The notes under the pieces were generated by a model. That model was given only the letters and a program-made list of their open reading frames with translations, was not told where the DNA came from and did no database searches. A DNA stretch of 32,732 nucleotides from Saccoglossus kowalevskii (taxonomy: Eukaryota > Hemichordata > Enteropneusta > Harrimaniidae), in assembly GCF_000003605.2 (NCBI RefSeq), contig NW_003151758.1, positions 127,728-160,459 of the forward strand, given 5' to 3'. How positions within the stretch are numbered: the stretch's first letter is position 1; each line of letters opens with the position of its first letter. Shown here piece after piece: positions 10,805 through 19,354 of the stretch. The position numbers and the translations under genes are program-made.

Positions 10805-11197
10805 AACACATTTTTATCCCCAGTGTCTGCCCTAATTGTTAACATTTTTTGTGGATGTTTGAAGATTTTTCGTCTCCACACAGACGTATGCAATTCAATC
10901 AAGACAATTTTTTTTATTTATTCCTCATTTTATATATCTGTTGGTAAATTGCTTTAATTAGGTATTTTATTAGGTGTTTAGAAGGTATCGAAGGAGTTAT
11001 GAGCGGTAATTAGTGTTAGTCGCGCCCAGGTCGAACCTCATACTTTTGATTTCCATTAGAAGAGCGCATTGGATTGTGGGAAAACAATGTTTATCAACAC
11101 AAATGTCGCACATGTGCAGCGCGACGACTACCGCCTTTTAAAGATAGGTAAGGGGATTCATTCGTAATTCTGGATCTTGTCAGCACACACTAGAAAT

Positions 11198-11425
11198 GTC
11201 AACTGAAACTGATTTAAATTCAACAGTTTTAGTAGATAAAATAGATGTTTTTTTTGTTTGTTTTTGTTTTATTGTGATATGGAAATTAATAAAGCATAAC
11301 TTTGAATGAGTGAGTGGGAATCGAATACACTTACATATTATCTCTAAGGTTTCTACAGACAGACAGCTTCAAGTCAAAAACAGTAAAAAAGTCTAAAAAA
11401 AATCTTTAAACTCTTTTCAATGAAA
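11198..11425 (+). repeat. direct repeat, copy B2
   Basis: Homologous to 10446-10637, with an extra T/G-rich stretch after ATAGATG. It lies just outside the inferred right end of the TTAA element, and the TTA-flanked transposon begins 15 bases after it. Confidence 0.65.
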
Positions 11426-11439
11426 TTACCGGTACTTTA

Positions 11440-11481
11440 GGGAATCACCAGTTCATCTGGCCTGGGGGTGCCGGGCAATTC
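11440..11481 (+). repeat. left terminal inverted repeat of the TTA-flanked transposon
   Basis: It begins GGGAATCACCAGTT and runs through GGGGGTGCCGGGCAATT. It matches the reverse complement of 13329-13370 with a handful of mismatches and one indel. Confidence 0.88.
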
Positions 11482-11999
11482 TAAGGGGGGCTTTCCATTT
11501 TCTGTATATGAAAAAGGGGGGCTAACAATTTTTCCAAGGGTGAAGGAGGGGGGTGTATAATTTTCTGGGTTTATTCACATATATTGTATAGATGACGGCT
11601 GCTGTGATGAACATACTGCAATGAGAAAGAGTTATTGTTTGTTTTATTGCACAAATTAGTATAAAACATGAAACTTCATTTGTAAACAACAGTATAAACC
11701 TCTGTAAAAAGCATAAAAAACTTACTGCACTTTCCACTGTATGAAGAAAAACAAACCTTTTAAACAAGTTTGTGAAAAACAAACACACTAATATAACACA
11801 AAATATAAAGATAAAATATATTTATATAGTGTAATATTTTGTATGTAAATAAATAAAATATATAAAATATATAAAAAAAGTTTTCATATTTTTTAATAAA
11901 ACACAACTTTCTGAGGAACTGTAGATATTGAACCTAGGCATCTATTTTTGATCCTCTCCATTCCTATCAATCTCTATCCTCATCGCAAAGAATGTCAGT

Positions 12000-12433
12000 A
12001 TCGGCACTATCACCAGGATCATAAGAACCACTTTCACCATCCTCTAACTTCTCCACTGGAACTATCAGACAGGCAATCATATTTTAACTTCAGTTCTTCA
12101 TACAGCTTCATCATCTGCTGCTTAGCTGCAGCACAGAAGACATTGCGATGAATGAGGTATTGCAAATATACTGCATCCATCTTTGACAACTTCAAATTGG
12201 CTTCAGTTTGATCTGAGATTTCAAAATCTACTGAACCATGTATACAATCAGGGAAAAATCTTTGTACAACCTCAGTGGATGTTATCCTTTGTAACAAAGC
12301 TGTAACTTCTCTTGCAAAACGATCTCGTTTTCGCTTCTTCACTTTTCTCTACTTATTCTTCTTTTACTTACATCTGACAGTCCATGAAATACATTTCTTG
12401 ACCAAGTCAGTGTTTTATCAAGATCTGCCATGA
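12000..12433 (-). pseudogene. transposon-borne frame, leftward, frameshifted
   Basis: The intact part (12342 to 12034) encodes a basic start (KKRKRDRFAREV) and helical-looking sequence (KMDAVYLQYLIHRNVFC, AAAKQQMMKLYEELKLKYDC). Upstream, from about 12433, another frame has an ATG and reads MADLDKTLTWSRNVFHGL and then VSKRRISREK. It meets the main frame through a one-base shift near 12343. Downstream, a second shift near 12035 leads into an acidic tail (ESGSYDPGDSADTDILCDED). The three pieces look like one broken gene for a small protein with a basic N-terminus and an acidic C-terminus. I do not recognise the family. An accessory DNA-binding protein of the transposon is a guess. Confidence 0.45.
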
Positions 12434-12527
12434 ACTCAGTAGATTGACTGCAGTTCACTCACCATGCTGTCATTGTAAGCCGTCTGTTCACTAGCCCACT
12501 GTTTTAGGTGTCTTCCATAACTGGTAA

Positions 12528-13136
12528 AAAGGTCAGAGTAACTTTCCCCAACCAGTGACAAACAGTGAGAGGCCGTACCACTTCTTAAGCTTGCATGAGA
12601 CCCCATGTGTGAATAGTAATAGTGAAAAAAGACAGCCAGATGATTGGCAGCCGCGTTTCAACATCAAAAATGAGCTTTTATCTTTGAAGAATACTGAGAG
12701 CATCAAAGAATTTTCTTCTAAGTATGCAGTGGAAGAGCAATATGTCATAGACTATTTACAACACCTTACCACACTAAAGCAAATGAAAACCATTAGGGAA
12801 AAAGGTAGAAAGAAACAACAAAAAAAGAAGCAGGATTATGACTGGATTTCTTTGGTGTTGAATGGAACACTAAAAACATTGACAGCAGCTGAGTTGGATA
12901 AGTACCTGGACCATAATAAGCTACCAAAAAAAGAAGACAAAATGAAAGCAATTACCAATGATGTAATCAGAAAATCATATAAAGATCAAGCAAAAACACA
13001 TAAAATCACTGAACATTTACAAACTGTAAACACCAGAATGTACAACACTGACGAAACTGACTCAGAGGACTCTGATGGTGATGATCTCGGTGACAGTGCA
13101 GAGGAAATAGAGACTGATGACTTAATAGTTCCTTAA
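12528..13136 (+). CDS. transposon-borne protein with a SAP-like C-terminal region, partial
   Basis: Open from 12528 to the stop at 13136. No ATG opens the frame (GTG at 12555), so the 5' part is missing or spliced. The order is: an N-terminal part with PDDWQPRFNIKNELLSL, a helix-rich segment EEQYVIDYLQHLTTLKQMK, a Lys-rich stretch (KGRKKQQKKKQ), a SAP-like block (DYDWISLVLNGTLKTLTAAE followed by LDKYLDHNKLPKKEDK), and an acidic tail (DETDSEDSDGDDLGDSAEE). I recall similar W..L...G.L..L...ELDKYL tails at the ends of transposon-linked proteins in cnidarians and other invertebrates, but cannot name the family. It probably binds DNA. It is divergent from the leftward frame, about 95-190 bases away. 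Confidence 0.5.
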   Translation, partial: KGQSNFPQPVTNSERPYHFLSLHETPCVNSNSEKRQPDDWQPRFNIKNELLSLKNTESIKEFSSKYAVEEQYVIDYLQHLTTLKQMKTIREKGRKKQQKKKQDYDWISLVLNGTLKTLTAAELDKYLDHNKLPKKEDKMKAITNDVIRKSYKDQAKTHKITEHLQTVNTRMYNTDETDSEDSDGDDLGDSAEEIETDDLIVP

Positions 13137-13328
13137 ACTGTAGTGACAAGGTCAGGGAGAAGAGCTGGAACCTAGAAGCATGCAACGATTCATTAATGTA
13201 AATCTTTATTGTTTAAAAAAAAATCATGGGGGAGGGGCTATCATATTTTGTCTTTTTCTAAGGGGGGACAGCCCAATTTTTAATATACACCTAGGGGGGA
13301 CTTGTGATTATTTAACAATATCATGTAA

Positions 13329-13370
13329 AATTCACCGGCACCCCCTCGGTCAAATTAACTGGTGATTCCC
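13329..13370 (-). repeat. right terminal inverted repeat of the TTA-flanked transposon
   Basis: It ends AACTGGTGATTCCC directly before TTA. It is the inverted partner of the left end and is nearly identical to the fragment at 14950-14986. Confidence 0.88.
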
Positions 13371-13459
13371 TTATTACGAGGATACATCAGTACAACAGAA
13401 GTATCGGTCGATGTGACGTGTACTGAGTGCATACTTTTCGGTGTCCTCGCAATAACGTT
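13371..13459. repeat. imperfect inverted repeat with crossed inner pairs
   Basis: The outer arms TTATTACGAGGATAC (13371-13385) and GTGTCCTCGCAATAA (13441-13455) pair at 13 of 15 positions. Inside, CAGTAC (13388) pairs with GTACTG (13420) and AAGTAT (13399) with ATACTT (13431), in crossed order. The TTA-flanked transposon sits exactly at its left edge. It may be a small MITE remnant. Confidence 0.55.
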
Positions 13460-14259
13460 ATTATTATACACCTTTTCCTATCAAGGATACATCATGGGAA
13501 TGCCAATATCGAACAAAATCGGACAAGTTTAGAACAGATTTAGTGAACTTCTTTGTATGGAGCCCGGTCAAACCCTGGGGGCTGCTAGTTTTGTTTTTAT
13601 TATTAAGAGAACGCTCACGCGCGTAATCGCTCCATATTTAAAATTTGCATTTCCTAATATGGTAGGATGAAAATACCCAGTGCAATACCGCAAAATTATG
13701 GCACGCTGTAACTCACAGGAGCTCGTCGACTGACCGAGAAAGCCTCTAGGCGAAAACGTTCTCGAGCCCCTGAGCTGTAACTTATGGTTTTACGTTGACA
13801 GAAGTATGATATTTGCTTATATTATTGTTAATAATTGAGATAACTGACTGGTTGTACGTCGACTCAACCTGCTAAAAAGTTTTACGTTTTACAGGAAATA
13901 AAAATGAAAGTTCCATTTACAGTAAAAAAAAAATACTAGTAGGTTTTCACACTTTACAGATAAAGCAAATTTCTAATTACATTTTCATAATATATTTGAT
14001 AATTTCTGTTTAAGAATCCAAATTGAAATTTGTGTATGATTTACGACATTTAATGTAGATATAGTGAAGTCGTTTTAAGTTCAAAATGGACCTTACTGGG
14101 AATAAATTTGTACCAAGTTGAGTTTGGTATCATGGGAAGCGCAATTTTAAGCTGAGTAACATATCCAAAATCCACCGAAATCCACCCATGGGAAAAATTG
14201 TTTTGTCAATTTTACCAATGGCACTCGTTTTGCCTAAAATTAAATACTGGGTACTGCAT
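13460..14259. other. non-coding stretch, no gene seen
   Basis: AT-rich except for a GC-rich patch at about 13700-13785 (repeated GCTGTAACT, CTCGTCGAC, TTCTCGAG). No protein-like frame. Confidence 0.4.
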
Positions 14260-14889
14260 TTAAGGTAGCGGGACTATTATTTGCATACTTGTTTTCATCT
14301 TCTAATTGTGACTAAATGACTACAAATAGACCCGGGAAAGTATATATTTTTAGAATCGCCAGACTTCAAGCTTTTCAAAAGTGTATTTTGCATGCCCGTA
14401 TCTGCATTCTACGACGCGTTACTCAATCAAAGGTGAAAAATTACTTTTTCTGTAAAAAAAAAAAAAATTACGCATTTATGCTGGCGATAAGAAGTATTTT
14501 TTTCACTTTTCTTAGTTGTTCAATAGTCTGGTAAATTGAATGTGTCTGGTTAGTTTTATTCAAGCAACGCGTTTTAAAAAATAGTGTCCTGAATTTCAAT
14601 TACTGGTTTAGTCGCATTGCCCCCAACTCAAACCACAGCTCGTTGGTAAATAATCGATGAAATAGTTTGTCTGGACACATTCAAGTTCCTCTCATTGTCA
14701 CCTTAAAGCTGTGAAAATTTGGTGTTAATCCGACGACAATAAGTATACGTTATTTTTTGTTAAAGACCTTGTATTTTGAAAAACATAAACTCCTAGAAAA
14801 CGTCCATGAAGTAACAGCAAAGATTTTTAAGCTTGTTTATCGGCACAATCAATTTGTTTTCCCATCAAGGTCTGCTTTAACATGTGTAG
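14260..14889. other. possible end of another TTAA-flanked element, running into the gap
   Basis: TTAA-GGTAGCGGGAC at 14260 resembles the right end of the 8069-9417 element (TTAA-GGTAGCGAGAGG on the minus strand). The partner end is not visible and may lie in the gap. No gene is recognised. Confidence 0.3.
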
Positions 14890-14939
14890 NNNNNNNNNNN
14901 NNNNNNNNNNNNNNNNNNNNNNNNNNNNNNNNNNNNNNN
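14890..14939. other. assembly gap, 50 N
   Basis: Exactly fifty N. The round length suggests a placeholder, so the true size is unknown. Confidence 0.99.
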
Positions 14940-14986
14940 AAGTGACTGTGCCGGCACCCCCTCGGTCAAATTAAATGGTGATTTCC
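14940..14986 (-). mobile_element. right end of a second copy of the TTA-flanked transposon
   Basis: GCCGGCACCCCCTCGGTCAA and then ATTAAATGGTGATTTCC differ from 13333-13370 at only a few bases and are followed by TTA (14987-14989), as in the first copy. The interior and left end must lie in the gap or be missing. Confidence 0.82.
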
Positions 14987-15060
14987 TTACAGTGTTAATT
15001 GCTTGAAAAACATGTAATGCTCACAGTTGATGTTAGCACAGGACTGTACAGAAAAAAATA

Positions 15061-15083
15061 CCCCCAACCCCCAACCCCACCCC
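15061..15083 (-). repeat. four-run C tract; G-quadruplex motif on the minus strand
   Basis: Runs of 5, 5, 4 and 4 C are separated by AA, AA and A. The minus strand therefore has four G-runs of at least 4 with loops of 1-2 bases, a canonical quadruplex-forming pattern. It lies about 0.2 kb upstream of the candidate KLHL7 promoter. Confidence 0.8.
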
Positions 15084-15230
15084 AGATGCTCTCTGTTTCA
15101 AAATGTCTGAGTAGCTAACACTACAGAACAATGAGGATACCCTCTGCCCCGTTGTGTTTTCTGAAATCGGACGCCAGCTGATATCGTGATAAGCCCCTCC
15201 CTCACTGAGAAACTACATTGTAATTTACCA

Positions 15231-15344
15231 GAGCGCCCTCTTGCGGTAAGCGTAATTTCCAAGATGGCGGCACGAACACATCAATAGTGTGAAACGATTT
15301 GTATTTTTTTTAGACAAGACGTTTGACCTCAAACTCCAGGCCAG
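15231..15344 (+). promoter_or_regulatory. candidate KLHL7 promoter and non-coding first exon
   Basis: A compact GC-richer block. AGCGCCCTCTTGCGG (15232-15246) resembles the CTCF core. CCAAGATGGCGGC (15259-15271) is a full match to the YY1-type AAGATGGCGGC element, which sits at the transcription start or early 5' UTR of many animal housekeeping genes. CCAG|GTAATG at 15344/15345 is a plausible splice donor, pairing with the acceptor at 16255-16256 for an intron of 912 bases in the 5' UTR. The in-frame stops in the region argue against coding here. Transcript data are not available. Confidence 0.5.
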
Positions 15345-16263
15345 GTAATGCTATGTATTTTGTATACCGTTGTTTGATTACTAATCAGTGACACATATAA
15401 TACTCATCTAAGGCAGAATCAACTTAATTTGGTCTTTGTTGACAAATCTGACACAGGGAGGTTGTATAAATTCATGCAAGTTGGAGCCCACTCTTGTTAC
15501 ATCTGTTAAATTCTATCTACAACCCTCGATCATCTCCGTTCGTACGTACGGTACAGACGCTTGACATTAATTTCACAGCTCACGCCCTTGATGACACAGT
15601 ATTCCACTGCGTTATCTAACATGAGTAGAAATTGAATAGAGTGTTTTTATTGAAAACGTAACGAAAATGTTACACTTCTTTTTTGGTATGTATAATCAAC
15701 GAAGCCAAAATAAAAACAAAACGAAAGACAAGGATTAGCTGATTAACTTTTGAATTGTTGTTTACTGCAGCTGACTGAATAATGTCCAAGTGCTGATAAT
15801 ATTTTGTGATGTTATATCAGTCCAGTGCTCGAATCTACTAATACTGACAAGTTACCTTGTAAAAATTGCAACAGGGAGGACACCAGGCCACCAATTTATC
15901 TAACAAAACATTAAAATGCCTTAACCTTACGAAAATTTCAAAGTGTGAAAGTGTGATTCGAACGCCATAATTTTACCGATAATTTTTCATAATTTCTTGT
16001 TATGCAATGTACTTGCTATAGGAGGACACTCATGCTCACCAACAAATTTCCTATAATAATTGCGTGCTGGGTCGTTAAAATGAGTCTTTAATATTTGAAT
16101 TGTAGACATACATGATGTGCTTACAGATATGGTAGAACTAGTTTCCTTGATTAATATTTTGGAAAAATTTATGAAGTTTGTGGACATTCACTGTAATGAA
16201 ATTGTTGACAACTGTTTTCTAAACTACTTTGTTGTTTTTTTCTTTGTATATTTCAGCCACAAA

Positions 16264-17506
16264 ATGTTTAATTTCAAGTGTAGAAATCTTCCTGGGCCTT
16301 CATCCCCAATAGTCTTGGGTTTATCATCGTCATCACCTCTACCGGAATTGAAAAGTGATGAATTGTCTCCAGGTTTAAGAACAGTTGCTATGAGGAGGCA
16401 AGCTGACTTCATGCTGGCTATGAATGCTATGCGTAAAAACAAGCAGTTATGCGATGTACAATTGATATTAGAAGGCAAACCTATTTCAGCTCATAGGGTG
16501 GTCCTGTCTGCATGCAGCGCATTTTTCCATGCTATGTTTACGTCAAAGTATACCGAATCCAAGACTGCCGAGGTTGAACTAAAAGAAGTGGATTTAGCAA
16601 CAATGGAATTGCTTGTTGAGTTCGCGTACACCGGGGACGTGGATCTCACTTCGGAGAACGTCCAAGCAATAATGTCTGCTGCAAACCGGTTCCAGATTAC
16701 GCAAGTGAAAAATCAGTGTGCTGATTTTTTACGTCAAGAATTGAGTCCTGAAAACTGTCTTGGAATTCGGGACTTTGCAAATTTCTTGAACTGTACAGAA
16801 TTGTATTCTGAAGCTGTTAAATTTTCCTATGAGAGTTTTACCGATGTTTCAAAATGTGAGGAGTTCCTTGATTTGAGTATGGAGCAGGTCACTGAGTATC
16901 TTTCGAAAGACGAGCTGGTAGTAAGATGTGAAGATGAAGTCTTTGACGCTGCGGTAAACTGGATAAAGCACAGAAAGGACAAACGAATGCAATTACGCAC
17001 TGAAATATTTGCTAAAATTCGTTTCCCATTGATCACTCGGAACTATTTAAGCACGGTCGTGGAGGAAGACGAAACCATGCAAGATGACACAGTGTGTTTG
17101 AAAATGCTTGTGAATGGAATGAAACATCACTTGTTGGACCGAACTGATCGGGATAAAATAACAGCCACACCAGTCAAACCAAGAGCGAAGAAATTTGACT
17201 GGCAGATTGCCGTGTTCGGAGGTTCTGAGAGTGACACATGTCAGTTCTTCAACACCCACTCTAGAGCCTGGAAGTCGATTCCAAGTATGCCTGAGAAACG
17301 GAGGGACCATGCCGTGGCCTGCATTGATAATATCGTTTATATTGTTGGAGGGTCATATTTATTTCCATTGACACGTGTTGACTGTTACAATGTAGCCACA
17401 AAGACTTATTTTTCACTGGCTGAGAAATTTGAGTCAGCGCGAGATTGTCTTGCTGCATGTGCGTGTAAAGGACTGCTGTATATAACTGGAGGCAGCCAAA
17501 GTCATG
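16264..17506 (+). CDS. KLHL7: Kelch-like protein 7, coding exon 1 (BTB, BACK, first Kelch repeats)
   Basis: With 18774-19354 this gives a 607-residue protein; human KLHL7 has 586. Residues 1-45 are a Ser/Pro-rich lead. BTB is about 53-158 (CDVQLILEGKPISAHRVVLS, then FAYTGDVDL), BACK about 160-265 (NCLGIRDFANFLNC, KIRFPLITRNYLS), and Kelch repeats begin at about 313 (IAVFGGS, YIVGGSYLFP, YITGGS). KLHL7 is a substrate adaptor of CUL3 RING ubiquitin ligases: BTB and BACK bind CUL3, the Kelch propeller binds substrate. Matches to KLHL7 itself, beyond general KLHL features, are the GM..HLL segment, LFP..R.DCYNV and the C-terminal end. The ATG at 16264 lies just after a CAG acceptor (16254-16256); an in-frame ATG at 16117 falls in the intron. 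The exon ends at CATG|GTGAGT with one base of a split Gly codon. Confidence 0.93.
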
Positions 17507-18773
17507 GTGAGTCACTATACCTAAAAAAAAAATATGATTTGTTTCCAGTTTGGGCCTCTTGAATTAATATGTGGACTGAACAGAAACAAATTATTTATTT
17601 TTTTTGCTTTTTTTTTTATTTATGCCATTTTCACTGCAGCTGTAACAACTGAAAAATAAATTCCAGCTGTTTGAGATAAAAATCATCTACAGTAACTAAC
17701 TTTCGAGAAACGCGTCCATGCAATAATTTAACCATGCAAAATAAAACAAAGAACTGTCACTATAAATTTTGAATTTCATTCATTATTATCAGAGAAAACA
17801 AAGTAAAAAATATCATCTTTCTTGTCACATATTACTATACTAAGATTACATGATGTATTTATTACTGTTATAAAATTAAGTATTGTTGGATGAGTGGTTG
17901 GCTGAAACACTGCTGCCATGTTGACTTGTATAAGTGCTATTGCCACCTTCCACAGATTAACCATATTTGTTTTTATAGACTTTGAAAAAAGGCATTTTCA
18001 ATATATGATCAATACAATTGTCAGGGGTGAATACAGAGGGGGTGGAGGGGTGTTACATTGGGTCTGTACAAACTCCCTAAAATCAGACAACTACTTTTTC
18101 ACATGGAAACAACCAAGGTCAATCAAATGCTGGATCCACCCTTTACTATAAGTATGTTCCTATGCCAAATTTATAATAATTTCTGACATACAGTGTACAT
18201 GAATGTGTCAAGATTTCTTAGAAAACCTACACAAAGTCAAGGATAGAGACAAAATGAATGGCCACTTGTTAATCACTGATATATGTAATACTGTAAAATA
18301 CTTTATTTTTGCTTAGAATTAATTTTCGCTATTTTCGCTGAAGGAATGATTTAGTGAAAATAAAATCCAGCGAATATACTTTTTTCCTATATTTTACATT
18401 CAACTCGTCAAAAATTCACACAAAACAGCCAAAAAGTTTTTTCAGTGAAAATTAATTCCAGCTAAAATAAAGTATTTCACAGTATTGTAAATAAATTGGT
18501 TGTTAAGCACTTGATGAGCAGGCTTTCTAGATGTATGTAATTACATTGGCACTTCAGTGAACAGTTACAATTCATAGTTAACGCCTAAATTTTAATGGCC
18601 ACATTACCATAGAGATAGATTATTTCTGTCCACAGCAATCCGCAAAGCGTTTTATTGGAATACAAATCTTGCTGTACAAGGGTTGAATATTGTTTTTGTG
18701 CTCAGATACAATTGCTTTTTTACCGTGAATACATTGAGATTTAACTGATGTCTTTTTTTCCTGTATTATTTAG
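17507..18773 (+). other. KLHL7 intron between the coding exons
   Basis: GTGAGT donor at 17507 and TATTATTTAG acceptor ending at 18773, phase 1. It contains a family-1 MITE (18289-18484). The small frames inside show nothing recognisable. A run of G at about 18030-18050 is the only GC-rich patch. Confidence 0.9.
18289..18484. repeat. MITE, family 1, copy 2 (in KLHL7 intron)
   Basis: TA-CTGTAAAATACTTTATTTT at the left, and AAAATAAAGTATTTCACAG-TA at the right. The interior shares GCGAATATACTTTTTTCCTA with copy 1, but in opposite orientation relative to the window. Confidence 0.87.
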
Positions 18774-19354
18774 GAAGTACAGCTCTGAAAGCAACAGACT
18801 GCTATGATCCTAAACTTAAAACATGGACCTCAAGACAGCCCATGTTTTATGCTAGATTTGACCATGCTATGGTGGAATACAATGGTTGGTTGTATGTCTG
18901 TGGTGGGGGTAGCGGTGGTGGTTGTAATGGTCGACCTCTGAAGAGCTGTGAGAAATTCTACAGTGGACCAAACCTGCTGATGAACAATCGATGGGCGGAG
19001 ATTGCACCAATGCAGGTTCCACGCCGTGGTTTAGGTTTGGCTGTCACCAATGGCCTGATTTATGCTATTGGAGGATACGACGAACACGGGACACACGATT
19101 CGGTGGAATGCTATGATCCAAAGCTAAACAGCTGGAAAATGGTTGCTAAGTTACCGTGGAAACTCAGAAACATCAAGTGTGCCGTGATTAACAACGATGT
19201 CTTCATCATCGCTGCGCATCGTGATGTTGGTAGATTAGGGCAGGTGTTGGAGTACAAAACAAAGGAAGATCGCTGGATATTTCACTATAATACAAGGGCT
19301 TTCCCTGTCTGTAATATTGGTGTCACCATAGTGGATGCATGTGCAGTAGAGTAG
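18774..19354 (+). CDS. KLHL7: Kelch-like protein 7, coding exon 2 (remaining Kelch repeats, C-terminus)
   Basis: Completes the split Gly codon and continues STALKATDCYDPKLKTW, then LYVCGGGSGGGCNGRPL, YAIGGYDEHG and VECYDPKLNSWKMVAKLPW. The end VGRLGQVLEYKTKEDRW...RAFPV...VDAC is the KLHL7 signature, where other KLHL proteins diverge. Stop TAG at 19352-19354. The exon supplies about 192 residues. An inserted Gly-rich loop (GGGSGGGCNG) in one Kelch blade corresponds to a shorter Gly/Ser/Asn loop in the vertebrate protein. No frameshift or missing blade motif is seen. Confidence 0.93.

Larger units (their letters stand above)
7673..11141. mobile_element. candidate TTAA-flanked DNA transposon, large and non-autonomous, with nested insertions
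   Basis: The left end reads TTAAAGGGAGGTAGTCG. The right end, reverse-complemented, reads TTAAAAGGCGGTAGTCG. The match then decays but shared pieces remain (CGCATGT against ACATGTGCG; AACATTGTTT). TTAA targets are typical of the piggyBac and Kolobok superfamilies. No transposase is recognised inside. The element contains another TTAA-flanked element (8069-9417) and a 26-base perfect palindrome (9703-9728). The pairing of these two ends is an inference: they could be ends of two separate copies. Confidence 0.45.
11440..13370. mobile_element. DNA transposon, 1931 bases, TTA target duplication, PIF/Harbinger-like, decayed
   Basis: TTA at 11437-11439 and again at 13371-13373 bracket terminal inverted repeats of about 40 bases. 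The left end reads GGGAATCACCAGTTCATCTG and the right end, reverse-complemented, reads GGGAATCACCAGTTAATTTG. Both continue into GGGGGTGCCGG. A 3-base TTA target and GGG start fit PIF/Harbinger, but the superfamily is inferred from the ends alone. Subterminal G-runs occur in the same orientation at both ends. Inside are two divergent decayed reading frames (minus 12034-12433, plus 12528-13136). No DDE catalytic core is recognised, so the copy is internally deleted or encodes an unfamiliar protein. Confidence 0.8.

Noticed and set aside
11522-11788. 88-residue minus-strand frame near the left end of the TTA-flanked transposon
   Set aside because: Phe/Ile/Cys-rich with no motif; AT-rich by-product.
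16117-16263. N-terminal extension of KLHL7 from an upstream in-frame ATG
   Set aside because: The 49 residues (hydrophobic, ending FFFVYFSHK) translate an intron and its polypyrimidine tract; a CAG acceptor lies at 16254-16256, eight bases before the ATG used.
17507-17562. Extension of KLHL7 exon 1 to the stop at 17562
   Set aside because: The GTGAGT donor at 17507 joins exactly in frame to 18774, restoring the Kelch repeat; the read-through sequence is Lys-rich intron.
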